A stretch of DNA of 64,000 nucleotides. Origin: Aquimarina sp042434915. GTDB lineage: Bacteria > Bacteroidota > Bacteroidia > Flavobacteriales > Flavobacteriaceae. Numbering within the stretch: the first letter of the stretch is position 1; each line of letters starts with the position of its first letter. Shown here piece after piece: positions 34,278 to 44,077 of the stretch. Where the stretch lies: the NCBI RefSeq assembly GCF_042434915.1, contig NZ_CP170198.1:2480001-2544000 (forward strand). The letters are read 5' to 3'. The position numbers were made by a program, and so were the translations under genes. The notes beneath the pieces are model-generated. The model searched no databases, was not told the origin of the DNA, and saw nothing but the letters and a program-made list of their open reading frames with translations.

Positions 34278-36920
34278 ATGAAAAAAGCCCTCAAGATAAT
34301 AGGAATTATTATTGCACTAATTATTATTGCTTTGATTTCGATTCCATTCCTATTCAAAAATACAATCAAAGACAAAGTTAGATACGCTATCAATAAAGAA
34401 GTTAATGCTACCGTTGATTTTAAAGACATAAGTGTTAATCTTTTTCGCAGTTTTCCACAAGCCTCTGTCATTGTAGATGAACTTTCAATAATTACAGCCG
34501 AGCCATTTGCTGGTGACACCTTAGTTTTTACAAAAAAACTAAGCTTAGAAATGTCAGTAAAAGAATTATTTAAAAATGCTTCAGAACCCATAGCTATTAA
34601 TCAAATAAAAATAAATGAAGCGCTCATCAACATTAAAGTTGATTCTCTAGGTAGATTTAATTATGACATCGCAAAAAAAGACAAAACTTCTCCAACACCA
34701 ACATCACAAGAAGATCAAGGAGAACCTTTCGTTTTTAATTTGCAAGATTTAGAAATCAATAACAGTAGTTTTGTGTATAATGACCAAGTTTCAAAAACCC
34801 TTATTGTTCTTGATAGCTTAACAATTAGTGGCAAGGGAGATATCTCACAACAACAGTCAGAGGTCACTTTGGAAGCTAATTCTAGAATATCAATGGGTCT
34901 AGATGGGATAGAGTATTTAACAAATAACAACTTGTCCTTAAACGCAGTAGTTGCAATAGATTTGGAACAGCAGCGCTATACATTCAAAGAAAATACTGGT
35001 TACATCAATCAACTGCCACTAACTTTTGATGGTTTTATCGAAATGCACGAAAATGATACCGAAATCGATATCAAATTTAAAACACCCAACTCAGATTTTA
35101 GAAATTTTCTAGCCGTGATTCCACAAACATATGCCAAGAATCTAGACGGGATCACAACAACTGGTGATTTTACAGTAGATGGTAAGGTTAAAGGGATTGT
35201 AAACGATACACAAATTCCTACACTGAATGTAAAAATATCCTCAAATAACGCTTCGTTTAAATACCCCGACTTACCAAAGAGCGTAAAAAACATTAATCTT
35301 AATACTAGCTTGATTAATACTACAGGCATGGTAGATGACACCTACATTGACTTAGATCAACTTACCTTTACCATTGATAATGATGTTTTTGCTGCAAAGG
35401 GTAATTTCAAAAATATCACTAAAAATATGTTGGTAGACATGGCAGTAAATGGCACCTTAAATCTTGCAAATTTGAGTCAAGCTTATCCCATTCAACTTGA
35501 AGAAAAATTACAAGGTTTTATAAAAGCTAACGTTGCTACAAACTTTGATTTGCAATCTTTGGAAAAAGAAGATTATGAAAAAATAAAAACTAATGGACAG
35601 GCAACACTTCAAAATTTTGAATACACTGCTGTCGAATTTCCAAATACAATCCAGATAGATGAAGCGCAGATAAACTTTAAACCTGGTACAATAACCTTGG
35701 ATAAATTAAATTTAACCACAGGAAAATCAGATGTAAAAGCAACAGGCACCATAAATAATCTACTTGGTTTTTTATTTACCAATCAACAATTAAAGGGTGA
35801 CTTTGATGTACAATCAAATACACTTTATGTGAACGATTTTATGACGCAAGCAGAACCTACAGCTACTGATACATCTAATAAAGAGGAAAAAACAGGCACA
35901 CCATCTTCTTCAGAGTTTAAAATACCATCCTTCCTCGATGCTCGCTTAGGCTTTGCAGCATCGACAATAGTTTATGATAATTTGAGCTTGAAAAATGCAA
36001 AAGGTGTTATAAGAATAAAGGATGAAACAGCTTCTTTAGAAAAAGTCACATCAAGTTTATTTGATGGCATCATAGCATTAGATGGAAACGTTTCTACAAA
36101 ATCTGAAACACCCTCTTTTGGCATGAAGCTTAATCTAGATAAAATTGATATCGCAGAATCTTTTAAAGGCATGGAGTTATTAAGAAGCCTTGCCCCTATT
36201 GCTAAAGCGCTTACCGGGTTACTTTCTACTGACTTAGAACTTAATGGAAATTTAACTTCGGACCTAACACCACAATTAAATACACTTAAAGGAAACGCAC
36301 TCGCCGAAATTTTGAATGCCAAAGTGAACAGTAGTGAAACAAAATTATTATCTAAACTAGATGGCGCTTTGGATTTTATTGACTTAGACAACTTGGATCT
36401 AAAGGATATTAAAACTGCACTTAGCTTTGATGATGGTAAAATAAATGTAAAACCTTTTGATTTTGAAGTAAAAGGAATAAAAATCACTGCACAAGGAAAC
36501 CATAGCTTTACCAATGAGATGAATTATGCTGTATCGCTAGATTTACCTGCAAAATATTTAGGAGATGATTTAGGGAGTACCTTAAGCAAATTAAATGAAG
36601 AAGATCTGTCCAATATGACCGTAGCGGTACCTATTGGGATTAGCGGTAACTTTGATAACCCTATGATTAACCTCGACACTAAAGCTGCAGTAAAGCAATT
36701 AACACAACAAATTGTAGCAAAACAAAAAGAAAAAGCCAAAGATAAAATTGTATCCAAAGGAAAAGATGTGCTATCTAATATATTAGGGAGCAATACTCCA
36801 AAAAAAGACACTGCTGCAGTAACTCCAGTAAAAGCAGAGGACAAAGTTAAGGAAGCCGCCAAGGATATCTTAGGAGGTTTTTTAAATAAAAAGAAGAAGA
36901 AAGACTCTGGTAAAAATTAA
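34278..36920 (+). CDS. AsmA-family envelope protein
   Basis: An 880-residue protein with a single N-terminal transmembrane anchor (about residues 5-27, IIGIIIALIIIALISIPFLF) and a long periplasmic part. VRYAINKEVNATVDFKDISV near the start and SLFDGIIALDGNVS, FKGMELLRSLAPIAKALTGL toward the C-terminus fit AsmA-like proteins, which are related to repeating-beta-groove lipid-transfer proteins and often affect outer-membrane assembly. The last about 60 residues are Lys-rich and of low complexity (KKKKKDSGKN). It appears monocistronic, with a terminator after it. Confidence 0.9.
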   Translation: MKKALKIIGIIIALIIIALISIPFLFKNTIKDKVRYAINKEVNATVDFKDISVNLFRSFPQASVIVDELSIITAEPFAGDTLVFTKKLSLEMSVKELFKNASEPIAINQIKINEALINIKVDSLGRFNYDIAKKDKTSPTPTSQEDQGEPFVFNLQDLEINNSSFVYNDQVSKTLIVLDSLTISGKGDISQQQSEVTLEANSRISMGLDGIEYLTNNNLSLNAVVAIDLEQQRYTFKENTGYINQLPLTFDGFIEMHENDTEIDIKFKTPNSDFRNFLAVIPQTYAKNLDGITTTGDFTVDGKVKGIVNDTQIPTLNVKISSNNASFKYPDLPKSVKNINLNTSLINTTGMVDDTYIDLDQLTFTIDNDVFAAKGNFKNITKNMLVDMAVNGTLNLANLSQAYPIQLEEKLQGFIKANVATNFDLQSLEKEDYEKIKTNGQATLQNFEYTAVEFPNTIQIDEAQINFKPGTITLDKLNLTTGKSDVKATGTINNLLGFLFTNQQLKGDFDVQSNTLYVNDFMTQAEPTATDTSNKEEKTGTPSSSEFKIPSFLDARLGFAASTIVYDNLSLKNAKGVIRIKDETASLEKVTSSLFDGIIALDGNVSTKSETPSFGMKLNLDKIDIAESFKGMELLRSLAPIAKALTGLLSTDLELNGNLTSDLTPQLNTLKGNALAEILNAKVNSSETKLLSKLDGALDFIDLDNLDLKDIKTALSFDDGKINVKPFDFEVKGIKITAQGNHSFTNEMNYAVSLDLPAKYLGDDLGSTLSKLNEEDLSNMTVAVPIGISGNFDNPMINLDTKAAVKQLTQQIVAKQKEKAKDKIVSKGKDVLSNILGSNTPKKDTAAVTPVKAEDKVKEAAKDILGGFLNKKKKKDSGKN

Positions 36921-36975
36921 TATAACAAAAACTGGACTTTGTCATAATTCTGTCACGCCAGCAGTATTAAAATGT

Positions 36976-37015
36976 AAAAATAAGCGTTTCTCAAGTAGAG
37001 AAGCGCTTATTTTTT
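36976..37015 (+). terminator. Terminator after the AsmA-like gene
   Basis: A stem of about 17 bp, AATAAGCGTTTCTC pairing with GAGAAGCGCTTATT (one G-U pair), 5-nt loop, ending in TTTTT, about 55 bp downstream of the stop codon. Confidence 0.85.
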
Positions 37016-37276
37016 GGATGGCATTTTTTTCATAAGTTTTACAAAAATATATTCTTAAACTCCGTTATAAAAAGTAAGAAAAAAACTACTTATTTTCTAT
37101 AAAAAAAACTAAGTATACCGATTAACGTATAAAATTTGAGGTAAAAGCGTAGCTAGAATTCATAAAAGCTTTGTAATTTGCACATTCAATTAATGTGATA
37201 TTTTACGATCGTTATCAAATTTCTTTTGGCTGTATTATATCTTACAAGATTAATAGACTGATGTAACATACATAGC

Positions 37277-37349
37277 ATATGGTTATGCAATAACAGCCTT
37301 ATTACTTTTTTTGCCCTTTACTTGAAATATTTTAATTGCATAACCATAT
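37277..37349. repeat. 14-bp perfect inverted repeat, 45-bp spacer
   Basis: ATATGGTTATGCAA at 37277-37290 and its exact complement at 37336-37349. The right arm ends 16 bp before the ATG of the small secreted protein at 37366. It may form a large 5'-leader hairpin or be a regulator site; no T-run follows, so it is not a classic terminator. The rest of the 36,921-37,365 interval, apart from the terminator, shows nothing. Confidence 0.7.
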
Positions 37350-37365
37350 ACATTATAACACTACT

Positions 37366-37800
37366 ATGAGGTATTATTGTTTTACATTTTTGTTACTATG
37401 CAGTATACTTCCTATTGTTGCTCAAACAAAATCACAGGCAATACTATCTGTACAAAAGGAAGCACATTCTCTTCATAAGATTGATTCTTTAGAAACAGTA
37501 AGAAAAAAACTATTGATTGAATTCTATACTTTTAGGATTACCGAGCTACTTACAAAACTACCGTTTACTCCACAAATTTATAAGGAAACTGTCATGGATG
37601 CGATGAAAAATAAGGTTTCACTAGACCAGCATAATTCAAAATATTTTCGAGTTTTTGAAAATAAAAATGCTTTAAAAGCAAAACAAATAGCAGAACGATT
37701 TCCAACTTATTCGGTTATTGATTATACGACTATTACCAATGTATTGCATATTGAAGAAGTGATCAAAAAAATGAAGATTGGAGTTAAGGGTAACTTCTAG
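37366..37800 (+). CDS. Small secreted protein of unknown function
   Basis: Encodes 144 residues from the ATG at 37366; a longer reading from the TTG at 37336 lies inside the inverted repeat and was rejected. Residues 1-19 form a signal peptide (FLLLCSILPIVAQ), so the protein is exported. The mature part is alpha-helical in appearance and basic: SLHKIDSLETVRKKLLIEFY, FTPQIYKETVMDAMKNKVSL. No family was recognised. It has its own terminator; a large inverted repeat precedes it. Confidence 0.75.
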   Translation: MRYYCFTFLLLCSILPIVAQTKSQAILSVQKEAHSLHKIDSLETVRKKLLIEFYTFRITELLTKLPFTPQIYKETVMDAMKNKVSLDQHNSKYFRVFENKNALKAKQIAERFPTYSVIDYTTITNVLHIEEVIKKMKIGVKGNF

Positions 37801-37825
37801 TTTTTAGATCCTACATGTTGAGTTA

Positions 37826-37849
37826 AGAGAGGCGACGGCCTCTCTTTTT
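37826..37849 (+). terminator. Terminator after the small secreted protein gene
   Basis: An 8-bp stem, AGAGAGGC / GCCTCTCT, with a GACG loop and a following TTTT. Confidence 0.85.
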
Positions 37850-37925
37850 CTTAGCATCAAATATGGTTTACTGCTTTTTACCAAAATTCTGGTCAATTAT
37901 CCAAGTACAATCTATCCTATTGTAG

Positions 37926-37933
37926 TAATTTTG
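37926..37933 (+). promoter_or_regulatory. Probable promoter -7 element of the PLP decarboxylase
   Basis: TAATTTTG fits TAnnTTTG, 19 bp upstream of the ATG at 37953. Confidence 0.55.
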
Positions 37934-37952
37934 CATCGCAAATTTGAATGCT

Positions 37953-39407
37953 ATGCAGAAAAATCTCAGTGATTTAAACAATACCTTAGAATTATCAAGT
38001 GACGCTATGCGTGCGTATGGTTATAAAGTTATAGATCATATCGTAGCACATTTTGATAAGCAAAATGATAAAAACCCTGTCACTCAAGCCTCTAGAGTGG
38101 AGATGGATGCATTACTCACAGAGAGCATTCCTACCGCACCATCGCAACCAGATAAAGTGCTTGATTTTGTGATGCGAGATATTATTCCCAATAGTAATAT
38201 AGTGTCTCATCCTAAATCATTTTCTTTTGTTCCTGGTCCCAGTAATTATGTAAGTGTTATGGCAGATACCCTTGCTACGGGCTTCAATATTTTCTCGGGA
38301 GGTTGGGCAGCTTCACCTGCTGCTGCTGAGTTAGAGATTGTAACGATGAACTGGTTGTTAGAAATCTTTGATTTTCCTACCAAACAAGGTGGCGGAATTT
38401 TTACTAGCGGAGGATCCATGGCGAATCTTACAGCCTTAGTAACAGCAAGACGTATTAAGTGTAAGAATGATTTTTCTAAAGCAGTTATTTACTTGTCTGA
38501 TCAAGCCCACTCATCCAACATTAAAGCGATAAAAGTAATAGGCTTCAAAAAAGAACAGATTCGTATTATTCCTACCGATCTCGAATTTAAACTTTCACTC
38601 AATAAACTCAAAAATGCAATTGCCCGTGATCGCCTTGAAGGGCTGCAACCTTTCTGTATTATCGCATCTGCTGGTACTACAAACACAGGTACTATAGATC
38701 CATTAGATGCTATCGCTTCGATCTGTGAAGAAGAATCGTTATGGATGCATGTAGATGGAGCCTATGGTGGCGCAGCTATACTATCAGATTCTGGAAAATC
38801 TATGCTAAAAGGTATCGAGCGCGCTGATTCGTTAACTGTCGATCCACATAAATGGTTTTTTCAACCCTATGAAATGGGATGCCTACTCGTGAAAAATCAT
38901 CATTGGTTAAGCGGTACTTTTAGTGAAAAACCAGAGTATCTTAGAGATGTTGAGGGTAATGAATCAGAAATTAATTTTTATGATCATGGCATCCAATTAA
39001 CCCGGCGTTTTAGAGCGCTTAAGTTTTATATGAGTCTTAAAACGTTTGGTCTTGACGCTTTCAAAACAGCAATTACATATAACATTAACCTAGCCAATTC
39101 CGTAGAAAAAATACTTCGCAAAAGCGCTTTCTGGGAAGTTGTTTCTCCTGCAACTATAGGAATCATCAATTTTAGATATCATCCATTGGGTCATAATTTA
39201 AACGAAAAAGAACTTGACCTTATCAATCAAAATATATCAAGACAAGTAGTAGACTCTGGTGAAGCCCTATTAGTTACAACTGTTTTATTAGGACAGATTG
39301 TTTTGCGTATGTGCTTAATCAATCCTCGTACCCAGCTTAGAGATATTACCGATACGCTAGCCTTATGTGAGAAATTTGGGGAAAAAGAAATACTTGCCTT
39401 GAAGTAA
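37953..39407 (+). CDS. Group II PLP-dependent amino-acid decarboxylase
   Basis: Encodes 484 residues from the ATG at 37953 (a TTG 9 bp upstream is in frame but too close to the promoter). The PLP-binding Lys300 lies in TVDPHKWFFQPYEMGCLLV; HVDGAYGGAA carries the Asp that contacts PLP, and FTSGGSMANLTALVTARR is the cofactor-phosphate region. The N-terminal HPKSFSFVPGPSNYVSVMAD and the YLRDVEG segment fit aromatic-L-amino-acid / tyrosine-type decarboxylases more than glutamate decarboxylase. The amine product cannot be fixed from sequence. It is flanked by terminators or promoters on both sides and is likely monocistronic. Confidence 0.92.
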   Translation: MQKNLSDLNNTLELSSDAMRAYGYKVIDHIVAHFDKQNDKNPVTQASRVEMDALLTESIPTAPSQPDKVLDFVMRDIIPNSNIVSHPKSFSFVPGPSNYVSVMADTLATGFNIFSGGWAASPAAAELEIVTMNWLLEIFDFPTKQGGGIFTSGGSMANLTALVTARRIKCKNDFSKAVIYLSDQAHSSNIKAIKVIGFKKEQIRIIPTDLEFKLSLNKLKNAIARDRLEGLQPFCIIASAGTTNTGTIDPLDAIASICEEESLWMHVDGAYGGAAILSDSGKSMLKGIERADSLTVDPHKWFFQPYEMGCLLVKNHHWLSGTFSEKPEYLRDVEGNESEINFYDHGIQLTRRFRALKFYMSLKTFGLDAFKTAITYNINLANSVEKILRKSAFWEVVSPATIGIINFRYHPLGHNLNEKELDLINQNISRQVVDSGEALLVTTVLLGQIVLRMCLINPRTQLRDITDTLALCEKFGEKEILALK

Positions 39408-39556
39408 TAAATAGTATAACATTAATTTAACTTATTGAAATGTTTTCCTATATTTAAAAAATTTTATAATCTTTTCAATTTTCGTTTTATTCAAAAAAAA
39501 CAGTGGCTTAAAAATAGATTGCTTCGTTTAATCTTAAAATCTTAGTTTCGAAACTC

Positions 39557-39964
39557 ATGTTGTTAAAAAAACACAAATTAAACGCTTTTAATTTGCAAGA
39601 AATGTTACTTGTTCTTGCCTTGATAGGCATTTTATTATTAATCGCTCTTCCTAATTTTCTTCCTTTAATAGCTCAGACCAAAGCTCAAGAGGCAAAAATA
39701 CAGCTTAAAACTATTAGTAATATGCAAACACAATATCGCTATTTACATTCAAAATATTCTAATAGCCTAACAGAAATTGATTATGAAGCTCCTCGCACAG
39801 TCAAAGATGGAGGAACTGCAAACTATACATACCAAATAATAGAGGCTTCAATATCTAATTTCAAAGTTAGAGCAGTTGCTATAGTTGATTTTGACGGAGA
39901 TGGCATATTTAATATTTGGGAAATTGATGAAAGTGGTGACCCCAAACAAATCGTTAAAGACTAA
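39557..39964 (+). CDS. gspG: GspG-like major pseudopilin
   Basis: A 135-residue pseudopilin, first gene of a T2SS/T4P-like operon. The class III signal reads KLNA/FNLQEMLLVLALIGIL: Ala at -1, Phe +1 and the essential Glu +5, followed by the hydrophobic stretch and a typical GspG helix (IQLKTISNMQTQYRYLH). The C-terminus has VDFDGDGIFNIWEIDESGD, an Asp-rich loop in the place where GspG proteins bind calcium. It would be cut and inserted by the prepilin peptidase encoded 3 bp downstream and polymerise in the inner-membrane pseudopilus. Confidence 0.88.
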   Translation: MLLKKHKLNAFNLQEMLLVLALIGILLLIALPNFLPLIAQTKAQEAKIQLKTISNMQTQYRYLHSKYSNSLTEIDYEAPRTVKDGGTANYTYQIIEASISNFKVRAVAIVDFDGDGIFNIWEIDESGDPKQIVKD

Positions 39965-39967
39965 CCA

Positions 39968-40435
39968 ATGCTTGAAGGACTTATAATAGCCAATCTAGCA
40001 TTCATATGTTATCAAGATATAAAATCTAAATTAGTTTATTGGTTTTTATTTCCATGTTTAGCTTTATTACTTACCAATCTACATTTGAGGTATTCATCCT
40101 TGTACAATTTTATAGTCTCAGTATTACTCAACATCACAATTATAGGATTAATTGTACTATGCATGTATTTTTATTCCCAATTAAAAATACGTCGTAATTT
40201 TTTTAAAGAAGTTTTCGGTATTGGGGATTTACTGTATTTCGTAGCATTTGCTTTTGGTTTCCCTTCAGTCACTTTTATAGTTCTATTTGTGTTTTCTACA
40301 TTATTTTCATTATTTACGGGGATTCTACTTTCAAACAATCAATCAATTCCATTAGCTGGACTAATGTCACTTTTCATACTATTAATATTTATAGTAAATT
40401 GGAAATATAATCTGGTAAATCTTTATTTAATATGA
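39968..40435 (+). CDS. Short prepilin peptidase (A24)
   Basis: A 155-residue inner-membrane aspartic protease with about six hydrophobic segments. The two catalytic aspartates fit the A24 pattern: Asp17 in CYQDIKSK and Asp87 in the GxGD motif FGIGDLLYF; a weak PLAGLM stands where many members have PFAPF. The N-terminal methylase part of PilD is absent, so it is the minimal form. It lies 3 bp after the pseudopilin gene it would serve and overlaps the ATPase gene by 4 bp (ATGA), so the genes are coupled. Confidence 0.82.
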   Translation: MLEGLIIANLAFICYQDIKSKLVYWFLFPCLALLLTNLHLRYSSLYNFIVSVLLNITIIGLIVLCMYFYSQLKIRRNFFKEVFGIGDLLYFVAFAFGFPSVTFIVLFVFSTLFSLFTGILLSNNQSIPLAGLMSLFILLIFIVNWKYNLVNLYLI

Positions 40436-41850
40436 TTGACACGGATCCCTATAAAATTTCGGCGCACTTAAAACAGCTTATCACTTCTGGACAAGCTTTT
40501 CATTATAGAATTGTTCCTATAGCAAACAATAAGGGCATTATTCATTTTAAAACTGATGCCGATAATTTACTCCAACTAAAAACAGAATTATCAATAATTT
40601 TAAATTGTAATGTTCTTCTGTTGAAAGAAAGAGAAGAAATTATTCAAACCTATTTATCTACTAATTATCGAGAAGTAAAGAGTACTATAAATCAACATCT
40701 AAATTTTAAAGATAACTTTTTAGAACAACTTATTAGCACTGCTAAAGAATTTGGAAGTAGTGACATTCATTTAGAGCCCTATCAAGAGACATCTAGGGTA
40801 CGGTTTAGACTAGATGGAAAACTTAAAGAACAATTTATAATCAAAAAGGAAGAGTACCCTCAACTAATCAACAAGATTAAAATACAGGCTGGTCTTGATA
40901 TCTCCCAAAAAAGATTAGCACAGGATGGTCGAATTTCATTTAAAAAAAACGGCTATGACTTTGATATTCGTGTATCAACGATGCCAACATTGTATGGAGA
41001 AAAGGTTGTACTGCGTTTATTGAATAAAAATACTAAAGAAGTTCGGTTAGATGAACTCGGTTTTTTTGATGATCAATTGATTCACTATCGAGAATCTATA
41101 AAAAAATCACAAGGAGTAATTTTGATTTCAGGCCCTACAGGATCTGGAAAAACAACAACATTATATGCTAGTCTAAAAGAACTTAACAAAGAAATCACAA
41201 ATATACTAACCATAGAAGACCCTATTGAATATACGCTTCAAGGTATTAATCAGGTACAATTACGAGAAGACATTGGTTTTGATTTTCCTGCCGCACTTAG
41301 AACTTTTTTGAGACAAGATCCTGACATCATAATGGTAGGAGAGATTAGGGATAATAAAACAGCTGATATGGCTATAAAAGCGGCTTTGACCGGCCACTTA
41401 GTTTTATCAACCATTCATACAAATTCTGCATGGGCTACAATATCCCGATTGATAGACATGAAGGTTCCAGAGTTTTTAATATCAAGTACCTTAATAGCAA
41501 GTGTTGCGCAACGTTTAGTAAGAATATTATGTGAAAGTTGTAAGGAAGAAATAAGTCTAAATAAAAGTGAATTACCTCCTAATACAAGTATACCACACAA
41601 TCTAACAAAGCATTTTATTGCAAAAGGATGTAACAAATGCTATCAAACGGGATATACTGGAAGAAAGGCTATTTATGAAGTACTCCCTGTCACCAAAGAA
41701 CTTGCGCACCTTATCATTTTAAACCCTGTTGATATTGATGATTACTTAATTAAAAAGAAAATAAAAACATTAAAAGATACTGCATTCGAACTTATTATAA
41801 AAGGAGAAACATCTATAGACGAAGTATATTCGATTATTGGAAACTCTTAA
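40432..41850 (+). CDS. gspE: GspE/PilB-family secretion ATPase
   Basis: A 472-residue hexameric ATPase. Walker A is GPTGSGKT (234-241), the Asp box EDPIEYTLQGINQVQLRE follows, Walker B is DPDIIMVGEIRD and the His box GHLVLSTIHTNSA. A tetracysteine zinc region is present as CESC (about 365) and CNKCYQTGYTGR (about 400). The N-terminal domain is shorter than in E. coli GspE. It would drive pseudopilus assembly on the cytoplasmic side. The start overlaps the prepilin peptidase stop by 4 bp; the secretin gene follows after 31 bp. Confidence 0.94.
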   Translation: MIDTDPYKISAHLKQLITSGQAFHYRIVPIANNKGIIHFKTDADNLLQLKTELSIILNCNVLLLKEREEIIQTYLSTNYREVKSTINQHLNFKDNFLEQLISTAKEFGSSDIHLEPYQETSRVRFRLDGKLKEQFIIKKEEYPQLINKIKIQAGLDISQKRLAQDGRISFKKNGYDFDIRVSTMPTLYGEKVVLRLLNKNTKEVRLDELGFFDDQLIHYRESIKKSQGVILISGPTGSGKTTTLYASLKELNKEITNILTIEDPIEYTLQGINQVQLREDIGFDFPAALRTFLRQDPDIIMVGEIRDNKTADMAIKAALTGHLVLSTIHTNSAWATISRLIDMKVPEFLISSTLIASVAQRLVRILCESCKEEISLNKSELPPNTSIPHNLTKHFIAKGCNKCYQTGYTGRKAIYEVLPVTKELAHLIILNPVDIDDYLIKKKIKTLKDTAFELIIKGETSIDEVYSIIGNS

Positions 41851-41881
41851 ACCATAACACTAAAAATAGTACATTTAGCAC

Positions 41882-44077
41882 ATGAACAATTATAAACTCT
41901 ATATATATTTACTCCTCTTTATTACAATACCTTTAAATGGCCAGGTTGGCAATCTAAGTTCTTCAAATCAAGATAGAATAGCAATAATTGATAATAATTT
42001 GCAAGCATTGTTTCTCGATGTTCCTGGTCTGACTGAAAAAGTAAACGTAACCATCTCAAACACCTCTCTCACTAATTTTCTTAAAGCGATCTCACAAGTT
42101 CACAAGATTAACATGAATCTTTCTAAAAATCTTAGCTCGATCACAGTTATCAATGGATTTCGTGATGTTACTGTTCATGAACTTCTACTTTTTCTGGCTA
42201 AAGAGCATACTTTACAATTTGATTTTACAGGCACTATTATTTCCATAAAAAAATATATACCTCCTATAGCTACGCCAGTAGTCAAAGAGATTGGGGTAAG
42301 CTATGAAGTAGCTACCAATAGCATATCTTTGGACCTTACCAATGACCCGCTTCCAAAGGTGTTTCGGAAAATCAATCAGTTGACTGGTAAAAACCTACTT
42401 TTTGAACCTGAATTAGGGAACAAGAACCTTTCAATCTACTTAACAGATACTCCGGTTGATCTCGCTTTAAAAAAGTTAGCCGAAACAAATGAGATGGAAG
42501 TAATTATTTCTGAAAATGGATTTTTTGAATTCATTAAACTCGATAAAAACCTGAAAAACTCAGCTTTTAAAAAATTCATTGCATCAAAACGTGATCAAAA
42601 TAACTCTGTTCCATTTACTATTGTTGATAGTAACAATAAAATAGTATCAATCGACGTAAAGGATGTTATGATATCGGATATCATTTATGCCTTTTCTGAA
42701 GAACTTGATTTAAATATCTTTATTGCTACGCCTTTAGAACATGCTGGTAAACTTACCTATAAAACAGAACGTATTCACTTTGACGATCTTTTAGTAGAAA
42801 TATTTGAAAAAGCAGTAAGAAATAAGACTCCTATTAACTCTCAAAATAACAGAAGTGATATTGGACAACTTAATAATATATCAAACCCCACAGCTAATAC
42901 TCAAGAAAACTTTACATTTAAGAAAAAGGGAAATACGTACTACTTTGGAACTAAAGATCAATTGAGTATTAGAACTATAGAACGTGTCCATATGATGCAT
43001 CGCTCTATAGAAATGCTAGGGGATGCCAATTCGTCTAGTGGAGTAGGCAATAATTTTAATAGTCAAAATTTTATAACTGGAGGAACTAATTTTTATGGTA
43101 CCTCTAACGACAATATTGCGGGTCAAAATAATTTTTCTACTATAAACACTAGAAATTATAATCAAAACTCCCAATCCAATACATCACAAAATGCTATCAC
43201 CTCATTATTTCCTAGTTCTATTACAGAGGGCCTCGAAATAAAAATCGATACCGAATTGAACAGCTTTATTGTCAGCGGTTCTGGTTTAAAAGTTAAAAAA
43301 TTTAGAGATTTTGTCAAATATATAGATACACCAATACCCCTCATACTTATAGAGGTCATGATATTGGAGGTGAATCGTAGTGCTACCGTAGAAACCGGTG
43401 TCGAATTTGGTATTGGAAAAGAATCTACCGTTACGGAAGGTGTTACCTATCCTGATGCTTCTATAACTCTCGGCGCCCAAACCATAAATCGTATCATTGG
43501 AGGCTTCGATGGCTTTGGCTCACTCAATTTAGGAAATGTAGTGCCTAATTTTTATATGGATATTAAAGCTATGGAATCTAATGGGAATGTAAAAATTCTT
43601 TCAACTCCTAAACTTAGTACACTCAATGGTCATAAAGCATTTTTATCCAGCGGGCAGACGACTTACTACGCTGTTACTAATCAAAATTTCTTTGGCTCAC
43701 AAATTCCACAAACTTCACAAACAATCAATTACCAACCTATCAATGCAGAGTTAGCTCTAGAATTTAAACCCTATGTTGCAGGTGACGGACAGATCACTTT
43801 GGATATCCAAGTAATTCAATCCAGTTTTAGTGGAAACAGGATTGCCGAGGATGCTCCTCCAGATATTAATAGCCGAAGTTTCTCATCAATTATGCGAATG
43901 CGAGCCAATGATGTTGCTATTCTAGGAGGTATCGAACAAAAAGTCAAAAATGATTCAGGTACAGGCGTTCCTCTCTTATCGAGAATTCCTATTCTAAAAT
44001 GGATTTTTAGTAAAAGAAAGCGAGAGGATTCACGTAAAAAATTAAATATAATTATAAAACCTACTGTTTTTTACTAA
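41882..44077 (+). CDS. gspD: GspD-like secretin
   Basis: A 731-residue outer-membrane channel. It has a signal peptide (ending PLNGQV, about residue 21), an N0-type domain (VNVTISNTSLTNFLKAISQV), further N domains, a Asn/Ser-rich linker (about 385-440) and the C-terminal secretin domain: PLILIEVMILEVNRSATVETG, MESNGNVKILSTPKLSTLNG, VAILGGIEQKV and GVPLLSRIPILKWIFSKRK. No lipobox is seen, and no pilotin gene is nearby. It ends 1 bp into the start codon of the next gene (ATG overlap), so the operon continues. It probably forms the exit pore for this system. Confidence 0.93.
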   Translation: MNNYKLYIYLLLFITIPLNGQVGNLSSSNQDRIAIIDNNLQALFLDVPGLTEKVNVTISNTSLTNFLKAISQVHKINMNLSKNLSSITVINGFRDVTVHELLLFLAKEHTLQFDFTGTIISIKKYIPPIATPVVKEIGVSYEVATNSISLDLTNDPLPKVFRKINQLTGKNLLFEPELGNKNLSIYLTDTPVDLALKKLAETNEMEVIISENGFFEFIKLDKNLKNSAFKKFIASKRDQNNSVPFTIVDSNNKIVSIDVKDVMISDIIYAFSEELDLNIFIATPLEHAGKLTYKTERIHFDDLLVEIFEKAVRNKTPINSQNNRSDIGQLNNISNPTANTQENFTFKKKGNTYYFGTKDQLSIRTIERVHMMHRSIEMLGDANSSSGVGNNFNSQNFITGGTNFYGTSNDNIAGQNNFSTINTRNYNQNSQSNTSQNAITSLFPSSITEGLEIKIDTELNSFIVSGSGLKVKKFRDFVKYIDTPIPLILIEVMILEVNRSATVETGVEFGIGKESTVTEGVTYPDASITLGAQTINRIIGGFDGFGSLNLGNVVPNFYMDIKAMESNGNVKILSTPKLSTLNGHKAFLSSGQTTYYAVTNQNFFGSQIPQTSQTINYQPINAELALEFKPYVAGDGQITLDIQVIQSSFSGNRIAEDAPPDINSRSFSSIMRMRANDVAILGGIEQKVKNDSGTGVPLLSRIPILKWIFSKRKREDSRKKLNIIIKPTVFY

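Noticed and set aside
35972..36862. Two minus-strand frames antisense to the AsmA-like gene
   Set aside because: Leu/Ser-rich shadows of a convincing long gene; no start signals or family features.
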